47,513 nt of DNA. Origin: Gammaproteobacteria bacterium. Lineage in GTDB: Bacteria; Pseudomonadota; Gammaproteobacteria; Pseudomonadales; Azotimanducaceae. The notes beneath the pieces are model-generated. The model saw only the letters and a program-made list of their open reading frames with translations. It was not told the origin of the DNA and did no database searches. Made by a program: the position numbers and the translations under genes. The stretch covers positions 1 through 47,513 of the forward strand of contig JAPOVY010000156.1 in the NCBI GenBank assembly GCA_026707905.1, read 5' to 3'. Of the stretch, positions 33,399 to 42,328 are shown piece by piece; positions within the stretch are counted from its first letter, which is position 1; every line of letters begins with the position of its first letter.

Positions 33399-35798
33399 AT
33401 GGTCGCCACGGCCGCGGCACGAAAACGCGTTTCGATTGACATCCAAGGAATGACGTGTGGTGCCTGTGTTGCACGTCTGGAACGCGCATTCAATCGTGCA
33501 GACGGCATCGACAAAGCGAACGTCAATCTACCACTAGAAAAAGCAACGCTAGTTGTTGATCCCACGATCATTGCATTTGATGATCTTCGGTCGATCGTAG
33601 AGCGTACCGGCTTCGACGTCGGCACACAATCTCGCATCTATTTCATCGAAGGTATGACTGCTCCAGGTCATGCGCGCCTTGTCGAGGAGGCGTTATTCAA
33701 TGTCCCTGGCGTGCTCTCCGTTGATGTGAACTACGCGGAAGAGCGAGTCCAAGTCACCTTTGTTACACGTAGCCTTGTGGACTCCGCGTTGGTTGAAGCA
33801 ATCTCGAACGTCGGATTCGTATTGCAGATTCCGACAGAGAGTACGACGAATACCCGAGATGCTGAACGTGCTGATGATCGAGAAAAGCTACTCCTTATCG
33901 TCGCGTGCTTGATCTGCATTCCATTTCTCGTCCAAATGTTCGCACAGTTCTTCGGCTGGCAAGAGATTCACATGATGCCCGCTGCCGAAGTTGTATTAGC
34001 GAGCATCCTGCAGCTGGTGGTCGGCGCACGTTTCTACCGAGCTGCCTACAACGCACTTCGTGGTGGCAGTGCCAATATGGATGTGCTTGTAGTGCTAGGA
34101 ACTTCCTCCGCGTATCTCTACAGCTGGTACTTGATGTTGCAACTCGGAGAAGCAGCGGAAGGTGAAATGTACTTCGAGGCGGCCGCCTTGATTCTGACGT
34201 TCATCCTGCTTGGAAAACGACTGGAATCACGAGCCAAACGGGCGACGATGGTAGCAGTTCGCGAACTTATGGATTTGCGGCCACGCACCGCACGACTTCG
34301 CGACAAAAAGGGTCAGTGGCATGAACGACCCATAGATGAACTCGCCTTGGGAAGCGTGTTCGAGGTCAGACCAGGGGATCGAATACCGGCGGATGGTCTG
34401 ATTCTGGTTGGGAAGACCACAGTCGACGAAGCGCTCCTAACGGGCGAAAGCGCGGCTGTTCCGAAAACCGTAGGCGACATGGTCTTCGAAGGCTCGATTA
34501 ACGTGGATGGTCGTGTTGAAGTTGAGACGACTGCGTTAGGCGAGGACGGTACCTTACACCAGATCGTGGAGGCCATCGAAAATGCACAGACCGGCAAGAT
34601 CGCAGTCCAACGCCTTGTGGACCGTGTTTCAGGAATCTTCGTACCGGTTGTGATCGGCATTGCAGTGGTTGTGTTCGGTACATGGTTATTCGTAGGCAGC
34701 GATCTCGGAACGTCACTGATTAACGCCGTTTCGGTACTCGTGATTGCGTGTCCGTGTGCACTGGGCTTAGCGACTCCTACAGCGATCATTACGGGTACAG
34801 GTGCCGCAGCGCGAGCAGGCATCCTATATAAGGACATCCAATGCGTAGAAGAGGCACAACGCATTTCAGTCATAGCGTTCGATAAGACGGGTACGTTGAC
34901 AACCGCGTCGCCGACGTTAGAGGAAGTTACGATCTTGTCTTCGCTGTCGGAATCACGAGCACTGCAAATTGCTGCGTCTATTCAGGCGAACAGCACGCAT
35001 CCGATTGCAGAAGCATTTACGTCCGCGGCACAATCTCGCGACGTCACGCTCGTTACAACGACCGATTTCTTAAATCATGTTGCCGAAGGCGTCGAGGCAC
35101 GGATCGACGATACGCGGTACTTTGTAGGGAATGTTCGATTGGCTGAACGGTTGGGCGTTCCGATCGATGAGTCACTCGCGCCAGAGGATATCTTGCTCTT
35201 TGACGAATCTGCGTTGCTTGCAAGCTTTGGAATCGAGGACACGGTACGACCCGGCGCTCGTCGAGCGATAGCCTTGCTCGACGATTTAGGCGTTCGAAGC
35301 TGCATGTTGTCGGGTGATAGCACGGAAAAAGCTGCGGAAGTCGCGAATCGGCTCGGTATCAGTGAATTTCTTGCTGAACTAACGCCTGAGGATAAGGTCA
35401 GCGCGGTTGAACGACTGAGTGAAAAAAATGAAGTCGTCGCGATGGTGGGGGACGGTATTAACGACGCACCAGCATTGGCGCGCGCAAACGTAGGCATCGC
35501 GATGAGTTCAGGTACCGATGTTTCGCTTGAAGTTGCCCCGATTACATTGATGCGGAATGACCTTAATCTCGTCGGCGCGGCGATACAGGCTAGCCGATCA
35601 ACGTTTCGCAAGATTAAGCAGAATTTGTTTTGGGCTTTTATCTATAACGTAGTCATGTTGCCACTGGCCGCATTTGGGATACTCACACCCACGATCGCAG
35701 GCGCCGCGATGGCGTTGTCGAGTGTAAGCGTCGTGTGTAATTCCCTTTGGTTACGTGCGTGGAAACCTGAGGTGGATAAGCATGAATCAGATCATTGA
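33399..35798 (+). CDS. copA: Copper-translocating P-type ATPase CopA
   Basis: A 799-residue P1B-type ATPase for copper transport across the inner membrane. The first metal-binding domain has GMTCGAC (Cys20 and Cys23). The second HMA-like domain reads GMTAPGHARL and lacks both cysteines. The membrane metal site CPC (VIACPCALGLATPTA), the phosphorylation site DKTGTLT, the HP motif (NSTHPIAEA) and the hinge GDGINDAPALA are all intact. The gene begins four bases after a subunit III-like gene and overlaps a CopZ-like gene by 17 bases. This context suggests copper delivery to, or detoxification around, the respiratory oxidase. Confidence 0.95.
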   Translation: MVATAAARKRVSIDIQGMTCGACVARLERAFNRADGIDKANVNLPLEKATLVVDPTIIAFDDLRSIVERTGFDVGTQSRIYFIEGMTAPGHARLVEEALFNVPGVLSVDVNYAEERVQVTFVTRSLVDSALVEAISNVGFVLQIPTESTTNTRDAERADDREKLLLIVACLICIPFLVQMFAQFFGWQEIHMMPAAEVVLASILQLVVGARFYRAAYNALRGGSANMDVLVVLGTSSAYLYSWYLMLQLGEAAEGEMYFEAAALILTFILLGKRLESRAKRATMVAVRELMDLRPRTARLRDKKGQWHERPIDELALGSVFEVRPGDRIPADGLILVGKTTVDEALLTGESAAVPKTVGDMVFEGSINVDGRVEVETTALGEDGTLHQIVEAIENAQTGKIAVQRLVDRVSGIFVPVVIGIAVVVFGTWLFVGSDLGTSLINAVSVLVIACPCALGLATPTAIITGTGAAARAGILYKDIQCVEEAQRISVIAFDKTGTLTTASPTLEEVTILSSLSESRALQIAASIQANSTHPIAEAFTSAAQSRDVTLVTTTDFLNHVAEGVEARIDDTRYFVGNVRLAERLGVPIDESLAPEDILLFDESALLASFGIEDTVRPGARRAIALLDDLGVRSCMLSGDSTEKAAEVANRLGISEFLAELTPEDKVSAVERLSEKNEVVAMVGDGINDAPALARANVGIAMSSGTDVSLEVAPITLMRNDLNLVGAAIQASRSTFRKIKQNLFWAFIYNVVMLPLAAFGILTPTIAGAAMALSSVSVVCNSLWLRAWKPEVDKHESDH

Positions 35799-35997
35799 GA
35801 TAGGCGTGGACGGTATGCATTGTGATGCGTGTGTCCAGAGCGTCGAAAGCGTCGTAGGACGACTTAGCGGCGTTGAAAGCGTGAGCGTGGATTTAGATAG
35901 CGCGCTTGCCACCGTCACGTACGATGACGAATGCGTCACGATCGCGGATCTCAATGAAGCGATCGAAGACGCTGGATTCGATGTCGCGCTAGCCTAA
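35782..35997 (+). CDS. CopZ-like copper chaperone (HMA domain)
   Basis: A 71-residue heavy-metal-associated domain protein. The start is ATG 35782, inside the last codons of copA, preceded by GAGGTGG. It carries the metal-binding motif GMHCDACVQSVES (Cys-x2-Cys) and the beta-alpha-beta fold pattern (VSVDLDSALATVTYDDE). Expected to carry Cu(I) to CopA or an oxidase. The 3' end overlaps the convergent small membrane protein gene by four bases. Confidence 0.9.
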   Translation: MNQIIEIGVDGMHCDACVQSVESVVGRLSGVESVSVDLDSALATVTYDDECVTIADLNEAIEDAGFDVALA

Positions 35998-36215
35998 CTA
36001 GCAGTGCCGAGGCGAGCGCACCAACCTCGCCAAAAAATATCCGCATGCGCTAATCCCATCATGAACCACATTAGGTTGTGAGCGGTTAGGTTTAAACCGA
36101 ATATGTTGAAGTGAATGTGCGGTTCGTTGAGTGCGATGATCCCCATCACGATGAATGCGACCGGCCAGATATACGGATACACCTTACCGAATCCGAGGGC
36201 AAGTTTCTCAAACAT
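35994..36215 (-). CDS. Small membrane protein, unknown
   Basis: A 73-residue protein with two hydrophobic stretches (YIWPVAFIVMGIIALNEP and NLMWFMMGLAHADIFWRG). It is rich in Trp, His and Met, and His residues sit at the ends of the helices. I do not recognise the family. It is encoded convergent with copZ, ending in the same four bases, and upstream of nothing co-directional for 33 bases. Its His/Met content and position next to copper genes hint at metal or respiratory association, without proof. Confidence 0.65.
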   Translation of the reverse strand: MFEKLALGFGKVYPYIWPVAFIVMGIIALNEPHIHFNIFGLNLTAHNLMWFMMGLAHADIFWRGWCARLGTAS

Positions 36216-36248
36216 ATTTGAACTATTAGGTTGAGTTAGAAGGTCGTT

Positions 36249-36875
36249 TTAGCGGAACGTAACTGCTTCGAACGCGTTGTTCTGAAGCGCTTGAACTAAG
36301 TCCTGCATTGAACGTATTTCCTGATCGAAACGAGTCGCACACCGACCGATATGGCTGACAATGTGAGCGTCGCTGCCACCGATCCCAGCGTAACCTTGTT
36401 CCTCAGCTAACGAACAGGCAATCTCATCTTCGTTATTACGGCTTCCGCCGTTGTATATCTCCACGATCTTCACGCCTGATGGAACACCGTACTCTTCGAG
36501 ATGTGCTGCCATCCCGACTCGTGGCCGCCCTGGATGGCATGGTACGGGCACGGCAGAATGTTTCTCACATGCCTCGATGACCTTCGCCAGTGACAAACTG
36601 ATGCTGGCAAAATCAAATTCTTCGACGAGCTTCGGTGTTACCCCAAAGACGAGGACATGGCCATACTCCGTTTCGACTTCGCTGCCTTTGAGGATGAGCA
36701 AGCCATACTCTTCACCGAGTTCGGAGTAGTCCGATTCGTCATCGAATTGACGGTGCTCCGTAAGTACGAAACCGTCCAAAGGTAACTCGCGCGTACGTAT
36801 CCACTTGCAGTAGTTATCTACCTTTGCTCGACCGTCGTCCGACTTTATTGAGTGAGCGTGGAGATCAATGATCAT
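36249..36875 (-). CDS. PHP-domain phosphoesterase-like protein
   Basis: A 208-residue protein with the polymerase-and-histidinol-phosphatase fold. Metal ligands appear in order: HAH (DLHAHSIKSDD), an EH pair (LTEHRQFDD), a Glu (LKGSEVETEYGH), His in PVPCHPGRPR, and the late SDAH motif (GGSDAHIVSH). It probably hydrolyses a phosphoester, but the substrate is not evident. It starts directly after the coaE stop on the same strand, with no gap, so the two are likely co-expressed. Confidence 0.9.
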   Translation of the reverse strand: MIIDLHAHSIKSDDGRAKVDNYCKWIRTRELPLDGFVLTEHRQFDDESDYSELGEEYGLLILKGSEVETEYGHVLVFGVTPKLVEEFDFASISLSLAKVIEACEKHSAVPVPCHPGRPRVGMAAHLEEYGVPSGVKIVEIYNGGSRNNEDEIACSLAEEQGYAGIGGSDAHIVSHIGRCATRFDQEIRSMQDLVQALQNNAFEAVTFR

Positions 36876-37484
36876 CTAGGCGGCGCTCCTGGCTTCGAGC
36901 TCGTTGAGCTTCTGCTTGACGCTTGCCATTAGTTCACCTTCTGTTCCCGAATTGTCAAATACGACATCAGCAGCTGCGATTCTCTCTTCGTTAGATAGCT
37001 GCGCGTCGATACGATTCTGTACAGCTTCACGATCCATGCCGTCACGTTTGATGGTGCGTTCAATAGCGGTTTCGAAGTCAACAACAGCGACCCAAACTAC
37101 GTCAACAAAGTCTTGCCAGCCTGCTTCGAGCAATACGGCCGCTTCAAGTACGATGGTCTGATTTGGATCGTTACGCTTGACGTCTTCGATTTCGGATTGT
37201 GCCATCGCTTTGATCGCTGGCCAAACAATGTCAGTCAAACGCTCGAGTGAAGATCCCTCTGCGAAGACCTTTCCACTTAGGATGCGTCGATCGATCGAAC
37301 CATCGTCTGCAACGATGTCTTTCCCAAATTCGCTGACGACTGCGTCATAACAAGCAGTACCTGGTTCGTACGCGCGATGACCAAGTACGTCAGCATCGAT
37401 TATGTGCGCACCGTGTTCACGCGCGTAGGAACTCAAGGTTGATTTTCCTGAAGCGATTCCGCCGGTCAGACCGATGACGGTCAA
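36876..37484 (-). CDS. coaE: Dephospho-CoA kinase
   Basis: A 202-residue P-loop kinase that completes coenzyme A synthesis by phosphorylating dephospho-CoA at the 3' position. It has GLTGGIASGKST at residues 5-16, the DADVLGHRAYEPG segment for substrate binding, and the lid region (RTIKRDGMDREAVQNRIDAQ). Length is usual. In many gammaproteobacteria coaE is next to pilD and yacG; here it precedes a PHP gene and is divergent from a ferredoxin gene. Confidence 0.96.
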   Translation of the reverse strand: MTVIGLTGGIASGKSTLSSYAREHGAHIIDADVLGHRAYEPGTACYDAVVSEFGKDIVADDGSIDRRILSGKVFAEGSSLERLTDIVWPAIKAMAQSEIEDVKRNDPNQTIVLEAAVLLEAGWQDFVDVVWVAVVDFETAIERTIKRDGMDREAVQNRIDAQLSNEERIAAADVVFDNSGTEGELMASVKQKLNELEARSAA

Positions 37485-37718
37485 GATACGCCCTCAAAAT
37501 ACCGGTGGGAATGATAGGTACAAGGGGGTTCTTGTACTGCGAATACATGAGGATCGTAATTTCAATGGTCGGCAAGACACGAAGCAGAATCGTGTTTTGC
37601 CGCCGCCAATAGAATTAATCGTTCGCGCTGAACCTTATCGGCAACCATCGCTCCGCTAACAACTGACCCTGAAGAAGCGACGGTTCATTTCATACAACCG
37701 GACGGCGATTCGATATCC

Positions 37719-37997
37719 GTGACGGATCGAGTAGGGCGTTCGGTGATGGATTTCGCAGTAGACCATGGGATTGCAGGCATTCTCTCGCAATGTGGTGGCG
37801 CATGCATTTGCACGATGTGCCATTGCTACATTGAGGAGAACTGGTTCGATCGTATCGGACCTGTTTCCTACGACGAGAAGGAAATGCTTGAGTTTGTTCC
37901 GGCGCGTCGTGCGACAAGCCGACTAGCGTGTCAGGTAATCGTCACGCCATTGTTAGATGGATTGACCATACATATCGAATCAGAGCCAGGAAGTTAA
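37719..37997 (+). CDS. 2Fe-2S ferredoxin (start uncertain)
   Basis: A plant/adrenodoxin-type 2Fe-2S ferredoxin of at least 92 residues. The cluster ligands are seen in CGGACICTMC and, later, RLACQVIV: four cysteines in the expected C-x5-C-x2-C...C spacing. The usual first strand (VHFIQPDGDSISV) is encoded in frame just upstream of GTG 37719, but between it and the preceding TGA (37629-37631) there is no ATG, GTG or TTG. Either a rare start such as ATC 37647 is used, or the protein is truncated, or a sequence error hides the start. It ends two bases before the SDR gene, so the two form an operon; ferredoxins of this kind often feed P450s or Rieske oxygenases. Confidence 0.85.
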   Translation: MTDRVGRSVMDFAVDHGIAGILSQCGGACICTMCHCYIEENWFDRIGPVSYDEKEMLEFVPARRATSRLACQVIVTPLLDGLTIHIESEPGS

Positions 37998-37999
37998 TC

Positions 38000-38968
38000 A
38001 TGAGAGATTTCAAGAACAAAATTGCGGTCGTAACCGGTGGCGGAACCGGTATGGGTCGAGGACTCGTCCGCCAGCTTGTTCAGGAAGGTTGCCATGTGGC
38101 GACATGCGACGTACTGATGGACAACCTCGACGAAACCATACGCTTAGCTAAGGAAGCAGACACCGACGTGACGGTCACAGGACATACATGCGATGTCGGT
38201 GTCGAAGACGACATCAAGCGGTTTGCACAGGAAGTTCGCGATCAACACGAGACCGAACACATCAATCTGCTCTTCAACAACGCCGGTATTGGTGGTGGCG
38301 GCGGGTTCGTCGAAGGGCCGCGGGATCAATGGGAACGCACGTTTGCTGTTTGCTGGTATGGCGTCTATTGGTCCGCGCGCGAGTTTATGCCGATGCTAGT
38401 TGCAAGTGACGAAGGTCACATCATTAATACGAGCAGCGTCAACGGGTTTTGGGCAAGTATTGGTCCAGGCATCTCGCATACCGCTTATTCAGCTGCGAAA
38501 TTTGCGGTCAAAGGATTCAGCGAATCGCTGATTACGGATTTACGACTCAACGCCCCGCATGTTAAGGTGAGTGTCGTTATGCCTGGACATATTGGTACGT
38601 CAATCGGGATCAATACTGCTCGCATTCTCGGTAACTCGATTGAACCGAACTTAGGCGACGAAGAACTTGAGCAGCTCAAACAAGCGTGGATCGATCGTGG
38701 ATTGCCGGTTCACAACTACACGCCGGATCAGATACGCGAGCGACTCCGCGAGCAACGAAATCAATTTCGCGACAACGCGCCGACAACTGCCGACCAAGCA
38801 GCGACTATCATCTTGAATGGTGTGCGAAACGAACGTTGGCGCATCCTCGTTGGTGACGATGCGCACCGTCTCGACGAATTGGTTCGAGAAGCACCAGAGG
38901 AGGCGTACGATCTTGAATTCTTCCAACGACGACGGCCACTCGGGAGCTTCACCGATGATGAAGAGTGA
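38000..38968 (+). CDS. Short-chain dehydrogenase/reductase
   Basis: A 322-residue SDR. The start ATG 38000 gives the normal N-terminus MRDFKNKIAVVTGGG. The cofactor motif is TGGGTGMGRG and NNAG follows (LFNNAGIGGGG). The catalytic triad is Ser in INTSSVNG, with Tyr and Lys in YSAAK. The C-terminal extension of about 70 residues (QIRERLREQRNQF, then QAATIILNGVRNERWRILVG) is typical of larger SDRs acting on aliphatic substrates. The gene is two bases downstream of the ferredoxin gene. Substrate unknown. Confidence 0.94.
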   Translation: MRDFKNKIAVVTGGGTGMGRGLVRQLVQEGCHVATCDVLMDNLDETIRLAKEADTDVTVTGHTCDVGVEDDIKRFAQEVRDQHETEHINLLFNNAGIGGGGGFVEGPRDQWERTFAVCWYGVYWSAREFMPMLVASDEGHIINTSSVNGFWASIGPGISHTAYSAAKFAVKGFSESLITDLRLNAPHVKVSVVMPGHIGTSIGINTARILGNSIEPNLGDEELEQLKQAWIDRGLPVHNYTPDQIRERLREQRNQFRDNAPTTADQAATIILNGVRNERWRILVGDDAHRLDELVREAPEEAYDLEFFQRRRPLGSFTDDEE

Positions 38969-39020
38969 ACGCTTTTAGTGCGGTTGGACGAGATAGATTC
39001 GAACGGCTGATCTCGCACCA

Positions 39021-39359
39021 CTATTCGGGTATTCTGGTTGTAAGCGCCGGTTGAAAGAGCGCAAATAGACGAAATACAAGTGGTAAGTATCCGTTAGTCC
39101 AGATGTCTCGGTCTAGAAACGCGGTCATTAAGTCGTACTCACCAACAAGAACGTCAAATAAACGTTGCCAACTTACACAATGGATTGTCAGTAGATCGGG
39201 TTCGTCTGGTTCGGTGTCACATCGCGCGATGTCGTTCTCGACGGGCGTGAACTGAAGTACGACGGAGTCGACGCTGAATAGAATTGGTGACGCGAATTCT
39301 TGCGCCACTTCGAGTCGCGTTTTCTCTTTCAACATACGTATGAACTCGGTTTCGGTCAT
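39021..39359 (-). CDS. Small protein, possibly SCP2-like lipid-binding domain
   Basis: A 112-residue protein without signal or membrane segment. The pattern LLTIHCVSWQRLFDVLVGEYD followed by a hydrophobic C-terminal strand and helix (LVFRLFALFQPA) loosely resembles SCP2 sterol-carrier domains, in which a beta sheet is closed by short helices. The match is weak; I would call it hypothetical. It is flanked by SDR and sohB on the other strand. Confidence 0.55.
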   Translation of the reverse strand: MTETEFIRMLKEKTRLEVAQEFASPILFSVDSVVLQFTPVENDIARCDTEPDEPDLLTIHCVSWQRLFDVLVGEYDLMTAFLDRDIWTNGYLPLVFRLFALFQPALTTRIPE

Positions 39360-39443
39360 CTCTACTTCGCCCTTGGAATACCTTAATCTTGCGTCGCGGT
39401 TAGCGACCTATTTAGCTTCACGTTTCAGATCGGTAATTGCTTG

Positions 39444-40532
39444 ATGGAATTTCTTTTTGAGCTCGGATTATTCATTGCGCAGAGCTTCTGGGTAGTCATT
39501 TGTATTGTGTTTGTGCTGATTGCGTTTGCGTCCGTGCTACCGAAACGTCGCCATCATCCAGATATTCCGGAAGGTCATCTCGTTGTACGACACGTAAATG
39601 AGATGTATCGCGACTTACGACGCGGTATCGACATGGAAGCATTCGATCCTAAATCTGCACAACGTGCTAGGAAGCTAGAACGTAAACAACGGCAAGCGGA
39701 AGCGAAGGCCCGTCAACGCGAAGCGAAAGCCGCCGCCAAAGCGAAAACCGATGGTGAAAAGGACGAGTCTTCGATAGATGAGAAGAGCCATGTGTTTGTG
39801 CTGGACTTCAATGGTGAAGACATCGAAGCAGCGAAATCTGAGTTTCTCCGAAAGGAGATTACCGCTGTGTTGGTACGCACGAAAAAGCCCACTGAGGTAG
39901 TCGTACGTCTCAAGAGTGCGGGTGGATACGTTCATAGCTACGGTTTTGCCGCATCGCAGCTGTTGCGGATTCGAGAAGCAGGGATCAAGCTCACGGTTGC
40001 GGTCGATCAAATCGCGGCGAGTGGCGGCTACATGATGGCGGTCGTCGCGGATCAGATCATCGCTGCGCCGTTCGCGGTCGTCGGTTCGATTGGGGTAGCT
40101 GCAGAACTTCCAAACCTCCACCGATTTCTCAAAAAGTACGACATTGATTACGAAGTTCTAACTGCAGGCAAGCACAAACGTACGCTCACGATATTTGGCG
40201 AAAACACCGATGAACATCGTGAGAAGTTTATCGAGGAAATGGAAGAAACGCATGGGCTGTTCCAGGATTTCGTATCTAAATATCGAGAAAACGTGGACGT
40301 ACCTTCCACTGCGACTGGTGAAACTTGGTATGGATCGAAAGCACTTGAGCTTAATCTCGTGGATTCGATTCAGACGAGCGACCAATACATTCAAAACGCG
40401 TGCAATGACGCCGAGGTTTACGAAGTGCAGTGGGTCATGCCCGTGAAACCACTAAACCAACTGGCGGCGAAACTGGCCGCATCAGTCACTGCACTTACGA
40501 GTTGGTTGAAGAACGGAATCCGCTCTTTCTAA
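39444..40532 (+). CDS. sohB: Inner-membrane S49-family protease SohB
   Basis: A 362-residue membrane-anchored serine protease of the signal-peptide-peptidase family. An N-terminal helix (LGLFIAQSFWVVICIVFVLIA) is followed by a long Lys/Ala-rich charged linker and the protease domain. The catalytic Ser lies in AASGGYMMA (about residue 193) and the general-base Lys in GKHKRTLT (about 245). The conserved GSIGV is present. ATG 39444 is preferred to TTG 39441. SohB is thought to degrade periplasmic or membrane peptides. It is a single gene here, upstream of an AcuI-like gene. Confidence 0.92.
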   Translation: MEFLFELGLFIAQSFWVVICIVFVLIAFASVLPKRRHHPDIPEGHLVVRHVNEMYRDLRRGIDMEAFDPKSAQRARKLERKQRQAEAKARQREAKAAAKAKTDGEKDESSIDEKSHVFVLDFNGEDIEAAKSEFLRKEITAVLVRTKKPTEVVVRLKSAGGYVHSYGFAASQLLRIREAGIKLTVAVDQIAASGGYMMAVVADQIIAAPFAVVGSIGVAAELPNLHRFLKKYDIDYEVLTAGKHKRTLTIFGENTDEHREKFIEEMEETHGLFQDFVSKYRENVDVPSTATGETWYGSKALELNLVDSIQTSDQYIQNACNDAEVYEVQWVMPVKPLNQLAAKLAASVTALTSWLKNGIRSF

Positions 40533-40591
40533 CCCTACTTGGTGACCATCCGCATTATTTAAAAAGCTCGATTTGAGCTAGGAGAGACAGA

Positions 40592-41587
40592 TTGACGCAA
40601 TTCAGGGCATTCGAAGTTACAAAGCAAGAAGACGGATCGTTCAATCGCGCGATCGTTGAACGGGATACGAGCGATCTACCTGATGGAGATGTTCTGATCC
40701 GTGTTGCGTATTCATCCTTGAATTACAAGGATGCGCTATCCGCAACTGGCAATCCGGGCGTCACGCGAAATTACCCGCACACGCCTGGGATCGACGCAGC
40801 AGGTACTGTCGCAGCGTCAAGCGACGCGTCGATCGCGAAAGGCACCGAAGTCATCGTCATCGGTTTCGACTTAGGTATGAATACGGCTGGCGGGTTCGGC
40901 GAATATATCTCGGTACCTGCCGGTTGGGTCACACCGCTCCCAACGGGTTTGAGTGTTCGTGAAGCCATGATCTTAGGTACTGCTGGATTTACTGCAGCAC
41001 TGTGCGTCCACAAACTAGAGGCTGCGGGAATGTCTCCTATTAGCGGTCCAGTATTGGTTACCGGTGCAACGGGTGGTGTTGGAAGTGTTGCTGTACGGCT
41101 TCTTAGTCAGGCCGGCTATGAAACCCATGCGGTTACCGGAAAGAAGAATGAGCACGAGTTTCTAACCAAGCTTGGTGCTACGGAAATCCATCCTCGGAGT
41201 GAATTCGATGATGAATCGTCGCGACCATTGCTTCGGGAAACATGGGGTGGTGTCGTTGATACGGTGGGTGGTACGATTCTCTTCAATTGCGTCAGAGCGC
41301 TGAAATACGGTCAAAGTGCAGCGGCTTGCGGACTGGTGAGTTCCCCGATCATTCCTGCTTCCGTGTTTCCGTTCATATTGCGGCATGTCAACCTCTTGGG
41401 AATTGACTCGGTCGAGTTACCGCTAGAGCAGAAAAATGTCATCTGGGAGAAGTTGGCTTCGGATTGGAAGATCGACAACCTAGAGGACTTCGTAACGCCA
41501 CTAATCCTTGAATCACTATCAGATGCGATTGACAGAATTCTGGCAGGTGAGATGGTCGGTCGTGGACTGCTTGCGTACGCAAACTAG
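40592..41587 (+). CDS. acuI: Acrylyl-CoA reductase/quinone oxidoreductase (AcuI/YhdH type)
   Basis: A 331-residue zinc-free medium-chain reductase. It begins with TTG (40592) after a good AGGAG. The family features are SSLNYKDALSATGNPG, the HTPGIDAAG region, and the NADPH-binding VTGATGGVGSVAV. AcuI reduces toxic acrylyl-CoA to propionyl-CoA, for example in DMSP breakdown in marine bacteria; close homologues (YhdH) have less defined roles. No DMSP-specific gene lies beside it. The last conserved gene before the accessory island. Confidence 0.9.
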   Translation: MTQFRAFEVTKQEDGSFNRAIVERDTSDLPDGDVLIRVAYSSLNYKDALSATGNPGVTRNYPHTPGIDAAGTVAASSDASIAKGTEVIVIGFDLGMNTAGGFGEYISVPAGWVTPLPTGLSVREAMILGTAGFTAALCVHKLEAAGMSPISGPVLVTGATGGVGSVAVRLLSQAGYETHAVTGKKNEHEFLTKLGATEIHPRSEFDDESSRPLLRETWGGVVDTVGGTILFNCVRALKYGQSAAACGLVSSPIIPASVFPFILRHVNLLGIDSVELPLEQKNVIWEKLASDWKIDNLEDFVTPLILESLSDAIDRILAGEMVGRGLLAYAN

Positions 41588-42279
41588 TGGACTTTGTATC
41601 GTCGAATATACAGTGGGGCGTCTATGATGGCGACTAGTAGGCTGCGTACGATCCTGACCAAGCGTTATACACGAACCTGAGCTAATCGTTACGAGAACCC
41701 AACTCAATACGAAGCGTATCGTAAATGAAGGAATTACGACCGCTAGCACAAAAAGGTCATTATTACCGGCTACAGCAAATGTCTTGAAACATTCGGAGTT
41801 GATCTCCATCTCTTCGACGTCAGTCAGGATGAGCGTTAAGAGTTCGCTTGTTGGCAAATAGTTTCCGACCGCGACAATCGTGAAAACGCGTACACGAGCG
41901 TATCCGTGATTTTTATTCCAATTTGAATCGCTGTATTCAAGCAACGTCGGTTACTAGCTCTCCCCGTACATCGTCAGATCAAAAACGATTAATGTCAAGC
42001 AAATTGCATGAATTAACAACGTTTAGATTGAAGGAACCAACCTAAACTCAATTGAATATCGGATTCAATCGAGAACATTATCTTGTAATTCGGAGCGTCG
42101 CCATTTGATTTACGAGAATGTCGAACAAAAACGCCAGATTACTCATTCGACTTAATCTAACGCTGAAAATCTACAATAGGTATGTCACTCTAGGCGACGA
42201 CAACAACACTCCCTTGGCACCTCATTGATAACAGGAGCAAGCTGCGTAGGAAAATCGGATATTTAGTGTAAATCGTATC
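41588..42279. other. Long A+T-rich intergenic region, no supported gene
   Basis: About 690 bases between acuI and the Ubl locus. One minus-strand frame (41519-41944) has a hydrophobic run (NDLFVLAVVIPSFTIRFVLSW) but overlaps the acuI 3' end and has no ribosome binding site that I would trust. Composition shifts to higher A+T here, marking the likely left edge of the accessory island. Confidence 0.4.
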
Positions 42280-42285
42280 TATAAT
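42280..42285 (+). promoter_or_regulatory. Probable -10 element of the Ubl/E1 locus
   Basis: A perfect TATAAT lies 44 bases before the GTG start of the Ubl-like gene. A ribosome binding site (ATGAGGT) is present before that GTG. No convincing -35 was identified. Confidence 0.5.
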
Positions 42286-42328
42286 CCGAGACTTCGACTA
42301 ACAATTAGCGATGGGATGAGGTAACTTC

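Noticed and set aside
39713-40121. Minus-strand frames inside sohB
   Set aside because: They are antisense to the Lys/Ala-rich linker and protease domain of an intact gene; biased composition explains the open frames.
41519-41944. 141-codon minus-strand frame with hydrophobic stretches
   Set aside because: Starts with TTG, lacks a convincing ribosome binding site and overlaps the end of acuI; composition can be explained by chance in an A+T-rich gap.
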